This document shows, piece by piece, positions 1 through 5,695 of a stretch of 10,942 bases of DNA. The notes beneath the pieces are model-generated. The model searched no databases. It saw nothing but the letters and a program-made list of their open reading frames with translations, and was not told the DNA's origin. The stretch spans positions 1 to 10,942 of the forward strand of contig CAPNGW010000050.1 in NCBI GenBank assembly GCA_948665105.1. The letters run 5' to 3'. This stretch comes from an uncultured Lachnospiraceae bacterium (GTDB taxonomy: Bacteria > Bacillota > Clostridia > Lachnospirales > Lachnospiraceae). Made by a program: the position numbers and the translations under genes. Each line of letters starts with the position of its first letter. Position 1 is the first letter of the stretch.

Positions 1-1
1 C

Positions 2-2227
2 GACAACGATATGGCCTCCAACGCCATCCGCTGGAACATTGAGCGCTTTGCCGCCTGTGAGATGGAGGCGGAACAGATTGAGGAACTGAAAGCCGCCATT
101 GGAGAGTTGATGGCGGATGTCAGCTCCGAAAAGGAAGACCTGGACGGTGAAATCCGCACCCTCCGCCGGGAGCTTAAGAAAATCCGGGAGGATTTGTCCG
201 AGCTTCACAAAGGCAGTAAGGTTTACCCAAGAGAAATCACCGAGGCACGCCAGTACGTATATCAGGGGCTTATCAAACGCCTGGGCAAGGCTGTCCGGGT
301 GGATATTCTTGCCGACTTAATCGATATTCAAGAAGAACGCTGGCGAAACGCTGTGGAGGGCTACATGGGAGGCAACAAGCTGCTTCTTATTGTAGAGCCC
401 AAATACGCCAGGGAAGCCATGGAAATTTACCGGGAGCTGGACGACAAAAAATACTACCGAGCCGCAGTCCTTGACACGGAAAAGATATTGGAGAGGGAAC
501 ACGTTGCCAAAGAAAATGCCCTGTCAGAGGCAGTCAAAGCCAGAGAGCCCTACGTGCGAAGCTACCTTGACTACCTTCTTGGCAACGTCATAAAATGTGA
601 CACCTTAGAGGAAATGCGGCAGTATCCCGTGGCTGTCATGGATGACTGTACCTTGTACCAGGGCTACAGGCTGTCACACATGAACCCCAAAAGCTACACC
701 CGGGAAGCCTGCATCGGTGCCGAGAGTCTGAAGCGCCGCATTGCTCTTTTGAAAAAGCAGGCCGCCGGACTGGAATCCGACTTAAAGCCCAGGGAAGAAC
801 AGCAGAGAGAGTACGAAATTATGCTGTCCATGGAACGCCTGTCCAAAGACACCTCCGAGTACATGGAGTGGCTTTTGGATATTCAGGAGAGCAAGGCCCG
901 GGAAAAAGAAAAAGAACGTCTCACCAGGCGGATTCTCAAGCTGCAGCAAAAGGATGTGGCCCGCCTGAAAATGCAGAGGGAGGAAACGGAAGCACAGCTT
1001 CAGAAGAAGGAAGAGCAGTTTCGCGAGATACTTAAGGAGGCAACCCGGTTAAAACAGACCCTGGAAGCGGAAAAGCAGGAGCGCATCGACGGCGCGTACC
1101 TTTTGACCCAGCTGGAGAAGGAATTTGTGCCACAGGCAGATTTGGATGAGGAAGCCTCTGCAATCGCTTTTCAGGAAAACCGCCTGACCTACGAGCAGCT
1201 GAAACGCCGCTACTTAAGCCGCCGGGAGTCAGCCCGGGAAGAGAAGGAGCAAAAGCTCCAAAAGCTGGCGGAGGAGCGGGGAAGCTACTTAAAAGCCCAC
1301 CCCAACCGAAGCTTCAAACAATTTAGCCAAGACAACGAGGAGTACGACAGGCTCCTTGACGACTTACAGCTTAACGATTTGGAACGCTTCCAGGCTTTGG
1401 CCAAGGAGCAGGCCAAAGCCGCCACCCAGCATTTTCAGAACGATTTTATTTATAAGATAAGAAGCGCCATTAAGGATGCCATGGAGCGGAAAAACGAGCT
1501 GAATAAAATTATTGACAAGCTGGATTTCGGGAAGGACAAATACAGGTTTATCTTTGGGCGTAATCGTGGCGAGGACGGCAAATACTACGACATGTTTATG
1601 GACAAGTCCCTGGAAATCAACCCCAGCCAGCTGGGCGATACCATGGACAATCAGATGAACCTCTTCTCCATGGAGCACAGTGGGAAATACGGCACCATGT
1701 TAAATGAGCTGATGACCGTATTTATCCCCCCGGTGGACGCCGGCCCGGAGGAGCAGGAGGAGGCCAAACGGAACATGGAAAAATATGCCGACTACCGCAC
1801 CTATCTGTCCTTCGATATGCAGCAGATTATTGAGGGGGAACACGAACCAATCAAGCTGAATCTCAGTAGGATGATTAAGAAAAACTCCGGCGGTGAGGGC
1901 CAGAATCCCTTGTATGTGGCGCTCCTTGCCAGCTTCGCCCAGGCCTACCGCATCAACATGCCTGCCAGGCTGCTGCGAAAGCCCTCCATCCGCCTGGTGG
2001 TTCTGGACGAGGCCTTTTCAAAAATGGACGGAGAAAAAGTGGCAAGCTGCATCAGCCTCATCCGAAGCCTGGGCTTCCAGGTAATTATCAGCGCCACCAA
2101 CGACAAAATCCAGAATTATTTGGAAAATGTGGACAAAATATTTGTCTTCGCGAATCCCAATAAGAAGAGTATTTCCATCCAGGAATTTGAAAAGCGGGAT
2201 TTCAACCAGCTGCAGGAAGCAGAGTAA
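2..2227 (+). CDS. jetC: Wadjet-type SMC-like ATPase JetC, 5'-truncated by window edge
   Basis: This is the C-terminal 741 residues of a large SMC/MukB-like ATPase; the frame is open to the left edge, so the N-terminal Walker A half is outside the window. In order it shows the end of one coiled coil (about nt 50-220), a hinge-like globular region (about nt 220-720, with VYPREITEARQYVYQGLIKR and ERWRNAVEGYM), a long charged coiled coil (about nt 720-1450), and an ATPase head. The head carries the ABC signature SGGEGQ (nt 1886-1903) and a Walker B/D-loop RLVVLDEAFSKMD (from nt 1991), followed by ISATNDK. This hinge plus the MukB-like Walker B head is typical of JetC, the motor of the Wadjet anti-plasmid complex (JetABC condensin-like loop extruder plus JetD nuclease). 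No jetD follows: the next gene is a transporter after a 144-bp gap. MksF- or SbcC-like relatives are the alternative. The family call is firm; the Wadjet assignment depends on neighbours to the left. Confidence 0.83.
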   Translation, partial: DNDMASNAIRWNIERFAACEMEAEQIEELKAAIGELMADVSSEKEDLDGEIRTLRRELKKIREDLSELHKGSKVYPREITEARQYVYQGLIKRLGKAVRVDILADLIDIQEERWRNAVEGYMGGNKLLLIVEPKYAREAMEIYRELDDKKYYRAAVLDTEKILEREHVAKENALSEAVKAREPYVRSYLDYLLGNVIKCDTLEEMRQYPVAVMDDCTLYQGYRLSHMNPKSYTREACIGAESLKRRIALLKKQAAGLESDLKPREEQQREYEIMLSMERLSKDTSEYMEWLLDIQESKAREKEKERLTRRILKLQQKDVARLKMQREETEAQLQKKEEQFREILKEATRLKQTLEAEKQERIDGAYLLTQLEKEFVPQADLDEEASAIAFQENRLTYEQLKRRYLSRRESAREEKEQKLQKLAEERGSYLKAHPNRSFKQFSQDNEEYDRLLDDLQLNDLERFQALAKEQAKAATQHFQNDFIYKIRSAIKDAMERKNELNKIIDKLDFGKDKYRFIFGRNRGEDGKYYDMFMDKSLEINPSQLGDTMDNQMNLFSMEHSGKYGTMLNELMTVFIPPVDAGPEEQEEAKRNMEKYADYRTYLSFDMQQIIEGEHEPIKLNLSRMIKKNSGGEGQNPLYVALLASFAQAYRINMPARLLRKPSIRLVVLDEAFSKMDGEKVASCISLIRSLGFQVIISATNDKIQNYLENVDKIFVFANPNKKSISIQEFEKRDFNQLQEAE

Positions 2228-2356
2228 TTATCTTAGGGCAGCAGATAGATCCGTTCTTGCGGTCAACATTATTTTATGATACCATATACAGCAGGAAACA
2301 GGGGACATTGCCCCAACCGGAGCAGTACGCTTTTATTGTCAGAATAACGTAATTTT

Positions 2357-2361
2357 GGAGG
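2357..2361 (+). promoter_or_regulatory. Ribosome binding site that sets the transporter start
   Basis: GGAGG lies 1 nt before an in-frame ATG at 2363 and 10 nt before the next in-frame ATG at 2372. A 1-nt spacing cannot support initiation, so 2372 is the likely start and the first ATG is part of the leader. Confidence 0.7.
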
Positions 2362-2371
2362 AATGAATGAA

Positions 2372-3739
2372 ATGGAAAAACGAGAACGCTTATCATCCCG
2401 CATCGGCTTTATCCTGATGTCTGTAGGATGCGCCGTAGGGTTAGGCAATGTCTGGCGCTTTCCCTACATCACCGGTAAATACGGAGGAGCCGCCTTTGTG
2501 CTGATTTACCTGGCCTTTCTGGTAATCTTAGGCCTGCCCATCATGGTCATGGAATTCTCTGTGGGACGTGCCAGCCAGCGCTCCGCAGCCAAAAGCTTCC
2601 ATGTCCTGGAGCCAAAGGGAAGCAAATGGCATATTGCAAGCTGGCTCATTATGGCCGGCAACTACATACTGATGATGTTTTACACCACAGTAGGCGGCTG
2701 GATGCTGATTTATGTAAAAAAGATGCTGGCGGGAGAATTTTCCGATTCGGCGGTGAATACCGGGGAGGTGTTCAACGCTACCCTGGCCTCTCCATCCGCC
2801 ATGGTCATTGGAATGCTTCTCGTTGTGATTCTGGGGACACTGGTTTGCAGCATCGGCCTGCAAAAAGGAGTGGAGCGCATCACCAAATGGATGATGGCCC
2901 TGCTTTTTGTGATTCTTTTGGTGCTCTGCGTCCGCAGTGTAACCCTCAAGGGAGCAGGAGAGGGTTTGTCCTTCTATCTGGTGCCTGATTTTTCCAGGAT
3001 AAAGGAGTATGGAATCGGCGAGGTGCTTTATGCTGCCATGGGCCAGGCTTTCTTCACCTTAAGCCTTGGCATCGGAGCCATGGCAATCTTCGGAAGCTAT
3101 GTGAACAAGGACCGTTCCCTCACAGGCGAGGCCCTTAATATCTGCGTTCTGGATACCGTGGTGGCCTTCCTGGCAGGACTGATTATTTTCCCGGCCTGCT
3201 TTGCCTTCGATGTAAATCCCGGCGAAGGTCCCGGCCTTGTATTTGTAACTCTGCCCAATATTTTCCAGCAGATGGCTGGCGGAAGAATCTGGGGGACACT
3301 GTTCTTTGTCTTCATGAGCTTCGCGGCACTGTCCACCATCATTGCGGTGTTCCAGAACATCATCAGCTTCTACGAGGATTTGTGGGGCTTTGGTAAGAAA
3401 AAGGCTGCTCTTGTCAACGGTATCGTCATTGCTGTGTTGAGCATTCCCTGCGCTCTGGGCTTTAATGTGTGGAGCGAAATCCGTCCGCTGGGCATATTTG
3501 ATATTCAGGGCTTTGAGGACTTTATCATCAGCAACAACATTCTTCCCATCGGAAGCCTGATTTATCTTGTATTTTGTACCTGGAAATTCGGCTGGGGCTG
3601 GAAGAATTTCACAGAGGAAGCGGACACCGGCAAGGGCCTTAAGTTCCCCAAATGGTCCCGAATCTATGTATCCTTTCTTCTGCCGGTGATTGTGCTGGTT
3701 ATCTTTGTGATGGGATATATACAGACCTTCGGGAAATAG
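2372..3739 (+). CDS. Sodium-dependent NSS/SNF-family amino acid symporter
   Basis: This is a 455-residue inner-membrane transporter of the neurotransmitter:sodium symporter family (LeuT fold), which couples Na+ entry to uptake of an amino acid or similar small amine. The family signature is in the first helix: GCAVGLGNVWRFPY at residues 19-32, the broken TM1 that forms the sodium and substrate sites, followed by YGGAAF and a second helix ending GLPIMVMEF. I count about 11 hydrophobic segments, the last ending near FVMGYIQTF. Eleven helices rather than twelve is usual for many bacterial members such as MhsT. The start at 2372 is chosen from the spacing of GGAGG. The gene stands alone: it is 144 bp after jetC and followed by a hairpin terminator and a tRNA. 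The family is certain, but the substrate cannot be read from the sequence. Confidence 0.95.
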   Translation: MEKRERLSSRIGFILMSVGCAVGLGNVWRFPYITGKYGGAAFVLIYLAFLVILGLPIMVMEFSVGRASQRSAAKSFHVLEPKGSKWHIASWLIMAGNYILMMFYTTVGGWMLIYVKKMLAGEFSDSAVNTGEVFNATLASPSAMVIGMLLVVILGTLVCSIGLQKGVERITKWMMALLFVILLVLCVRSVTLKGAGEGLSFYLVPDFSRIKEYGIGEVLYAAMGQAFFTLSLGIGAMAIFGSYVNKDRSLTGEALNICVLDTVVAFLAGLIIFPACFAFDVNPGEGPGLVFVTLPNIFQQMAGGRIWGTLFFVFMSFAALSTIIAVFQNIISFYEDLWGFGKKKAALVNGIVIAVLSIPCALGFNVWSEIRPLGIFDIQGFEDFIISNNILPIGSLIYLVFCTWKFGWGWKNFTEEADTGKGLKFPKWSRIYVSFLLPVIVLVIFVMGYIQTFGK

Positions 3740-3768
3740 GAGAGTTCCATGAATCAAGTGCGGCTTTC

Positions 3769-3789
3769 AAAATGGGGCTTCCATTTTTT
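3769..3789 (+). terminator. Rho-independent terminator after the NSS transporter
   Basis: AAAATGG (3769-3775), loop GGCTT, CCATTTT (3781-3787), then further T residues. The 7-bp stem is AT-rich, so it is modest, but it lies 30 bp after the transporter stop and just before the tRNA promoter. Confidence 0.6.
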
Positions 3790-3797
3790 AAAAATTG

Positions 3798-3806
3798 TGC
3801 TATACT
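3798..3806 (+). promoter_or_regulatory. Extended -10 promoter of the tRNA-Ala gene
   Basis: TGC followed by TATACT (3801-3806) forms an extended -10 element. No good -35 hexamer is seen at 16-18 bp upstream. Transcription would begin near 3813, one or two bases before the mature tRNA 5' end at 3815. Confidence 0.6.
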
Positions 3807-3814
3807 ACCTATAT

Positions 3815-3887
3815 GGGGCATTAGCGCAGTTGGGAGCGCGCAACATTCGCATTGTTGAGGCCGTGGGTTCGAATCCCATATGCTCCA
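3815..3887 (+). tRNA. tRNA-Ala (anticodon CGC)
   Basis: The full cloverleaf can be folded by hand. The acceptor GGGGCAT (3815-3821) pairs with ATGCTCC (3880-3886) and includes the G3:U70 wobble that is the alanine identity element; the discriminator is A3887. The D stem is GCGC/GCGC (3824-3827, 3836-3839) with loop AGTTGGGA. The anticodon stem is CAACA/TGTTG with loop TTCGCAT, placing anticodon CGC at 3848-3850, which reads GCG. The variable loop is AGGCC. The T stem is GTGGG/CCCAT with loop TTCGAAT. The 3' CCA is not encoded (TGT follows), so it must be added after transcription. The gene has its own promoter and terminator. Confidence 0.95.
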
Positions 3888-3894
3888 TGTTTAA

Positions 3895-3950
3895 GAGGGT
3901 ATCGCAAAACCATCAAATTAGATGCTTGAGCGATGCCCTCATCATTTTTT
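3895..3950 (+). terminator. Terminator downstream of tRNA-Ala, shared with the Uma2 gene end
   Basis: GAGGGTATCGC (3895-3905) pairs over 11 bp, with one G:U, with GCGATGCCCTC (3930-3940). The 24-nt loop holds a small inner CATC/GATG stem. ATCATTTTTT follows on the plus strand. The T tract overlaps the stop codon of the convergent Uma2 gene (3944-3942), so the same hairpin probably also ends that transcript, less efficiently because the minus side has only TTAAA. Confidence 0.75.
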
Positions 3951-4493
3951 AAGCAAATCATCTACAGTAATTTCTAAATCCTCATAGATGCCAACTTTTA
4001 TAGCCTGTTCAAATCCAACAATCATCGGAGCGGCATCATCCTCATAACGGTATATGGTGGTGCGCTGCTTCTCGGGGTCTACAATCCAGTATTCCCGGAC
4101 GCCGGTATTGGAGTATAGGGTATTTTTCAAAGAATAATCCATTTTCCGGCTGCTGGGGGAGACAATTTCAATTATCCAATCCGGGGCCCCATTGCAACCC
4201 TTGTCTGTAAGCTTATTTTTGTCACAAATAACGCTGATATCCGGTTCCACATAATTTTTTGTATTATCCGCCGTTAGAAAAACAGCAAGTGGGGCAGGAT
4301 AGACTTCACAGGGGCCGCCTTTTGCATCGACAAAGTTTGTAATTTTCTGACTGAAACGGTTTACCAATTTCTGATGTATCCGGCTCGGCGGCGCCATCAT
4401 ATACATCTGGCCGTCAATCAGCTCCGCACGCTGGCCTTCCGGTAGGGCGTAGATATCGTCGATGGTGTAAGTGTGTTCTTTCGAGAATGCCAT
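3942..4493 (-). CDS. Uma2-family (DUF820) PD-(D/E)XK nuclease-fold protein
   Basis: This 183-residue protein belongs to the Uma2/DUF820 family, small proteins with a restriction-endonuclease-like fold whose cellular role is mostly unknown. The characteristic core is present: AELIDGQMYMMAPPS (residues 23-37, with acidic E24), VEPDISVICD with D85, DWIIEIVSPSS with E109, and the late family motif GVREYWIVDP at 131-140. The catalytic-type acidic residues appear intact. The start at 4493 is chosen because AGAGGAGGT (cctcc on the plus strand at 4502-4506) lies 8 bases before it; the open frame runs further upstream without a ribosome binding site and overlaps the DUF2085 gene. It is the last of three co-directed minus-strand genes, with a 68-bp gap to the one before. 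Uma2 genes are often scattered, multi-copy accessory genes. Confidence 0.93.
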   Translation of the reverse strand: MAFSKEHTYTIDDIYALPEGQRAELIDGQMYMMAPPSRIHQKLVNRFSQKITNFVDAKGGPCEVYPAPLAVFLTADNTKNYVEPDISVICDKNKLTDKGCNGAPDWIIEIVSPSSRKMDYSLKNTLYSNTGVREYWIVDPEKQRTTIYRYEDDAAPMIVGFEQAIKVGIYEDLEITVDDLLKK

Positions 4494-4526
4494 AGTGTGT
4501 ACCTCCTCTGGGCTATTCATATGTAT

Positions 4527-4604
4527 GCTGCTTATAGCATCCTCCTGGCGTCCGACTCCGTTTAGGACTGGGTCAATCGTTTTGTAATTATGCGATATAG
4601 TTTT
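4527..4604. repeat. Direct repeat copy A (78 bp)
   Basis: This segment matches 5290-5367 at 73 of 78 positions by eye, with no gaps and an offset of 763. It covers the last 13 sense codons and stop of the DUF2085 gene plus the start of the gap before the Uma2 gene. Similarity falls off sharply after GATATAGTTTT. Confidence 0.9.
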
Positions 4605-4939
4605 TTGAGGAAACTTATATAAATGCTGAATAACCCGAATCCACCCAATATTCCAGTAAAAAGCCTCCTGAAGTTGTTGGACTCTTTGATTTTTATTTCC
4701 TGTAATCCCCAATCCAATCCCATCAGTGACAGGCACAGGAGCGCAAAGACCAGAGGAACGGAAAGGAAGCATCCTATAAGAATCGCCAGTAACTGGCCAA
4801 AGGCAACCCCAGTACATCTTGCGCATACCGGAAACGGATGCCCTTTCCAATATAGACTTCGCTCTGGTATTTGATGGCAGCCACTTTGGTCACCAAGTTC
4901 ATATATTAAGTTTACCACTGATTTCCGCAGTTTTGACAT
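4562..4939 (-). CDS. DUF2085 family small membrane protein
   Basis: This is a 125-residue integral membrane protein of unknown function. It carries the cysteine-rich pattern I associate with DUF2085: CHQIPERS at residues 21-28, then PFPVCARCTGVAFGQ at 35-49, D76/Q80 in GLDWGLQ, and N-F-R-R-x-x-T-G at 89-97. Hydrophobic segments span about residues 46-75 and 94-113. The conserved Cys/His set suggests metal binding or a redox role at the membrane, but no activity is established. The start at 4939 overlaps the end of the upstream zinc-ribbon gene by 28 bp, and an AGGG lies about 10 bases before it, which suggests translational coupling. The final 13 codons are duplicated in the remnant at 5290-5367. 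The family call is fairly sure; the function is unknown. Confidence 0.85.
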   Translation of the reverse strand: MSKLRKSVVNLIYELGDQSGCHQIPERSLYWKGHPFPVCARCTGVAFGQLLAILIGCFLSVPLVFALLCLSLMGLDWGLQEIKIKESNNFRRLFTGILGGFGLFSIYISFLKKLYRIITKRLTQS

Positions 4940-5142
4940 ACATGTATTACCCTGGTGGAAGTCTTGGTTTTCGTTTTCCCTTTACCCATTCCGCACAATC
5001 CGCATAAGATGCCTGGAATACTGAAAATAAGAAAACCCAAACAAGATTTTATCCACCCGAATCCTTTTGTTTTTCCTTTGGTGGATGTTTCTGTTATTAC
5101 TTGGCTGGTAACGTTTTCGCTGCCACATTTTGGACATACCAT
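4912..5142 (-). CDS. Small split zinc-ribbon membrane-associated protein
   Basis: This is a 76-residue protein with a CPKCG knuckle at residues 3-7 and a matching CQNCGNQW knuckle at 69-76, preceded by H67. Between them are basic linkers (TKGKTKGFG; GKGKTKTKTS) and a hydrophobic, Gly/Cys-containing segment of about 25 residues (GWIKSCLGFLIFSIPGILCG and onward). A zinc ribbon split by a membrane-inserting helix resembles the LITAF-like layout; that comparison is inference from pattern only. The start at 5142 has AAAGGAGAA with a 9-base spacing from GGAG and a promoter upstream, so this is the first gene of the minus-strand cassette. It overlaps the next gene by 28 bp. The function is unknown; zinc binding is likely. 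Confidence 0.75.
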   Translation of the reverse strand: MVCPKCGSENVTSQVITETSTKGKTKGFGWIKSCLGFLIFSIPGILCGLCGMGKGKTKTKTSTRVIHVCQNCGNQW

Positions 5143-5203
5143 AAAATTATTCTCCTTTAATCCTTTTGTATTTTATTAGGGTTTTTAAATCCCTATGGAA
5201 TAT

Positions 5204-5232
5204 ATTATATCAACATCTTGAAATAAGAGCAA
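5204..5232 (-). promoter_or_regulatory. Promoter of the zinc-ribbon/DUF2085/Uma2 cassette
   Basis: On the minus strand, a perfect -10 TATAAT (5209-5204) is separated by exactly 17 bp from TTGCTC (5232-5227), a partial -35. The start point would be near 5197, giving a leader of about 55 bases to the ATG at 5142. Confidence 0.6.
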
Positions 5233-5250
5233 TAAGTTAAAGCGAAAAAG

Positions 5251-5268
5251 TGTACATTACAGTGTACA
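5251..5268. promoter_or_regulatory. Paired TGTACA boxes, possible operator
   Basis: TGTACA (5251-5256) and TGTACA (5263-5268) are separated by 6 bp and together form a perfect inverted repeat. Inside lies TACA-G-TGTA (5258-5266). The site is 19 bp upstream of the -35 of the cassette promoter. The binding protein is unknown; chance cannot be excluded. Confidence 0.3.
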
Positions 5269-5289
5269 AAATATATAATCTGCCTGTAG

Positions 5290-5389
5290 GCTGCTTATAG
5301 CATCCTCCTGGCGCCCGGCTCCGATTAGGACTGGGTTAATCGTTTTGTAATTACGCGATATAGTTTTCCAATATTGGACATACCATAAA
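5290..5389 (-). pseudogene. Collapsed remnant of a second zinc-ribbon/DUF2085 cassette copy
   Basis: Read on the minus strand, this begins with the same first 16 bases around the start as the intact zinc-ribbon gene (plus-strand TTGGACATACCATAAA at 5374-5389 equals 5130-5145), encoding M-V-C-P. Within a few bases it jumps to the last 13 codons and stop of DUF2085 plus its downstream flank (5290-5367, 73/78 identical to copy A). In the DUF2085 frame the tail reads KLYRVITKRLTQS against KLYRIITKRLTQS in the intact copy. About 520 bp of the cassette are missing. The fused frame from 5386 would give only an 11-residue peptide. This is best explained as a tandem duplication followed by internal deletion. 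Confidence 0.8.
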
Positions 5390-5470
5390 CTTTAAATTAA
5401 TCATATCAAGAACCAGTCACAAAAATAATACATTATGGTCAAAAAGTCGTCAACACACCCACCGTTTTTG

Positions 5471-5496
5471 TGGTATAATATCGACAGATATTATAC
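5471..5496 (+). promoter_or_regulatory. Extended -10 promoter embedded in a 10-bp-arm palindrome
   Basis: TGG-TATAAT (5471-5479) is an extended -10 element. GTATAATATC (5473-5482), GACA, GATATTATAC (5487-5496) is a perfect inverted repeat, so a second TATAAT exists on the minus strand (5495-5490). No -35 is recognisable at 17 bp. It could drive araC with a leader of about 210 bases and could be controlled by a protein bound to the palindrome. Confidence 0.45.
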
Positions 5497-5524
5497 TGGC
5501 CCGGAGCGAAGCAGAGTGGCCATC

Positions 5525-5569
5525 GGTCGCCCAAGGCGAAGCCATAGCCGCTTGCGGCTATGGTATAAT
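5525..5569 (+). promoter_or_regulatory. Adjacent hairpins ending in a second extended -10 element
   Basis: GGTCGCC (5525-5531) can pair with GGCGA plus CC (5535-5543, with a 2-base bulge). Overlapping its end is a perfect 10-bp hairpin, CCATAGCCGC (5542-5551), TT, GCGGCTATGG (5554-5563). This runs directly into TATAAT (5564-5569). The string TGGTATAAT recurs exactly 90 bp after the first copy at 5471. Confidence 0.5.
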
Positions 5570-5606
5570 GTCCACGAAAGCAATGAGCAGTACGCGGACG
5601 TAAGAT

Positions 5607-5637
5607 GAAAAAATGGCAGCTTGCTGACAATTTTTTC
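5607..5637 (+). terminator. Terminator-like hairpin in the araC leader, possible attenuator
   Basis: GAAAAAATGGCAGC (5607-5620), loop TT, GCTGACAATTTTTTC (5623-5637) pairs along nearly its full length with one bulge. The A-rich arm and six-T arm make it terminator-like in both directions. It lies between the possible promoters and the araC start at 5696, so it may attenuate, or it may simply terminate minus-strand transcripts. Confidence 0.45.
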
Positions 5638-5695
5638 AGATTGCGGATGCATAGGACGGTGCTGAGCGCGCCGTGTACAAGTGGAGAAGAGACAA

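Larger units (their letters stand above)
5143..5695. other. Gene-free intergenic region with palindromes and -10 elements
   Basis: No coding gene is supported over about 550 bp apart from the remnant at 5290-5389. The left half is AT-rich and holds the cassette promoter, the TGTACA pair and the remnant. The right half (about 5460-5680) is much more GC-rich and full of inverted repeats. Open frames crossing it on the minus strand have no ribosome binding site and run into the AraC gene antisense, so they are not called. Confidence 0.6.

Noticed and set aside
2240..2300. Possible promoter for the NSS gene (TTGCGG, 17 bp, TACCAT near 2254-2282)
   Set aside because: Only three and four matches to the consensus hexamers; too weak to list as a feature.
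3059..3757. 232-codon minus-strand frame opposite the NSS transporter
   Set aside because: Antisense shadow of a gene with strong family motifs; the translation is low-complexity and has no domain.
3942..4850. 302-codon version of the Uma2 gene
   Set aside because: The extra 119 codons overlap the DUF2085 gene in another frame and resemble no domain; GGAGG with 8-base spacing supports 4493.
3888..5389. tRNA-integrated mobile island
   Set aside because: No integrase, no attachment-site repeat of the tRNA 3' end and no inverted terminal repeats found; only composition and position hint at it.
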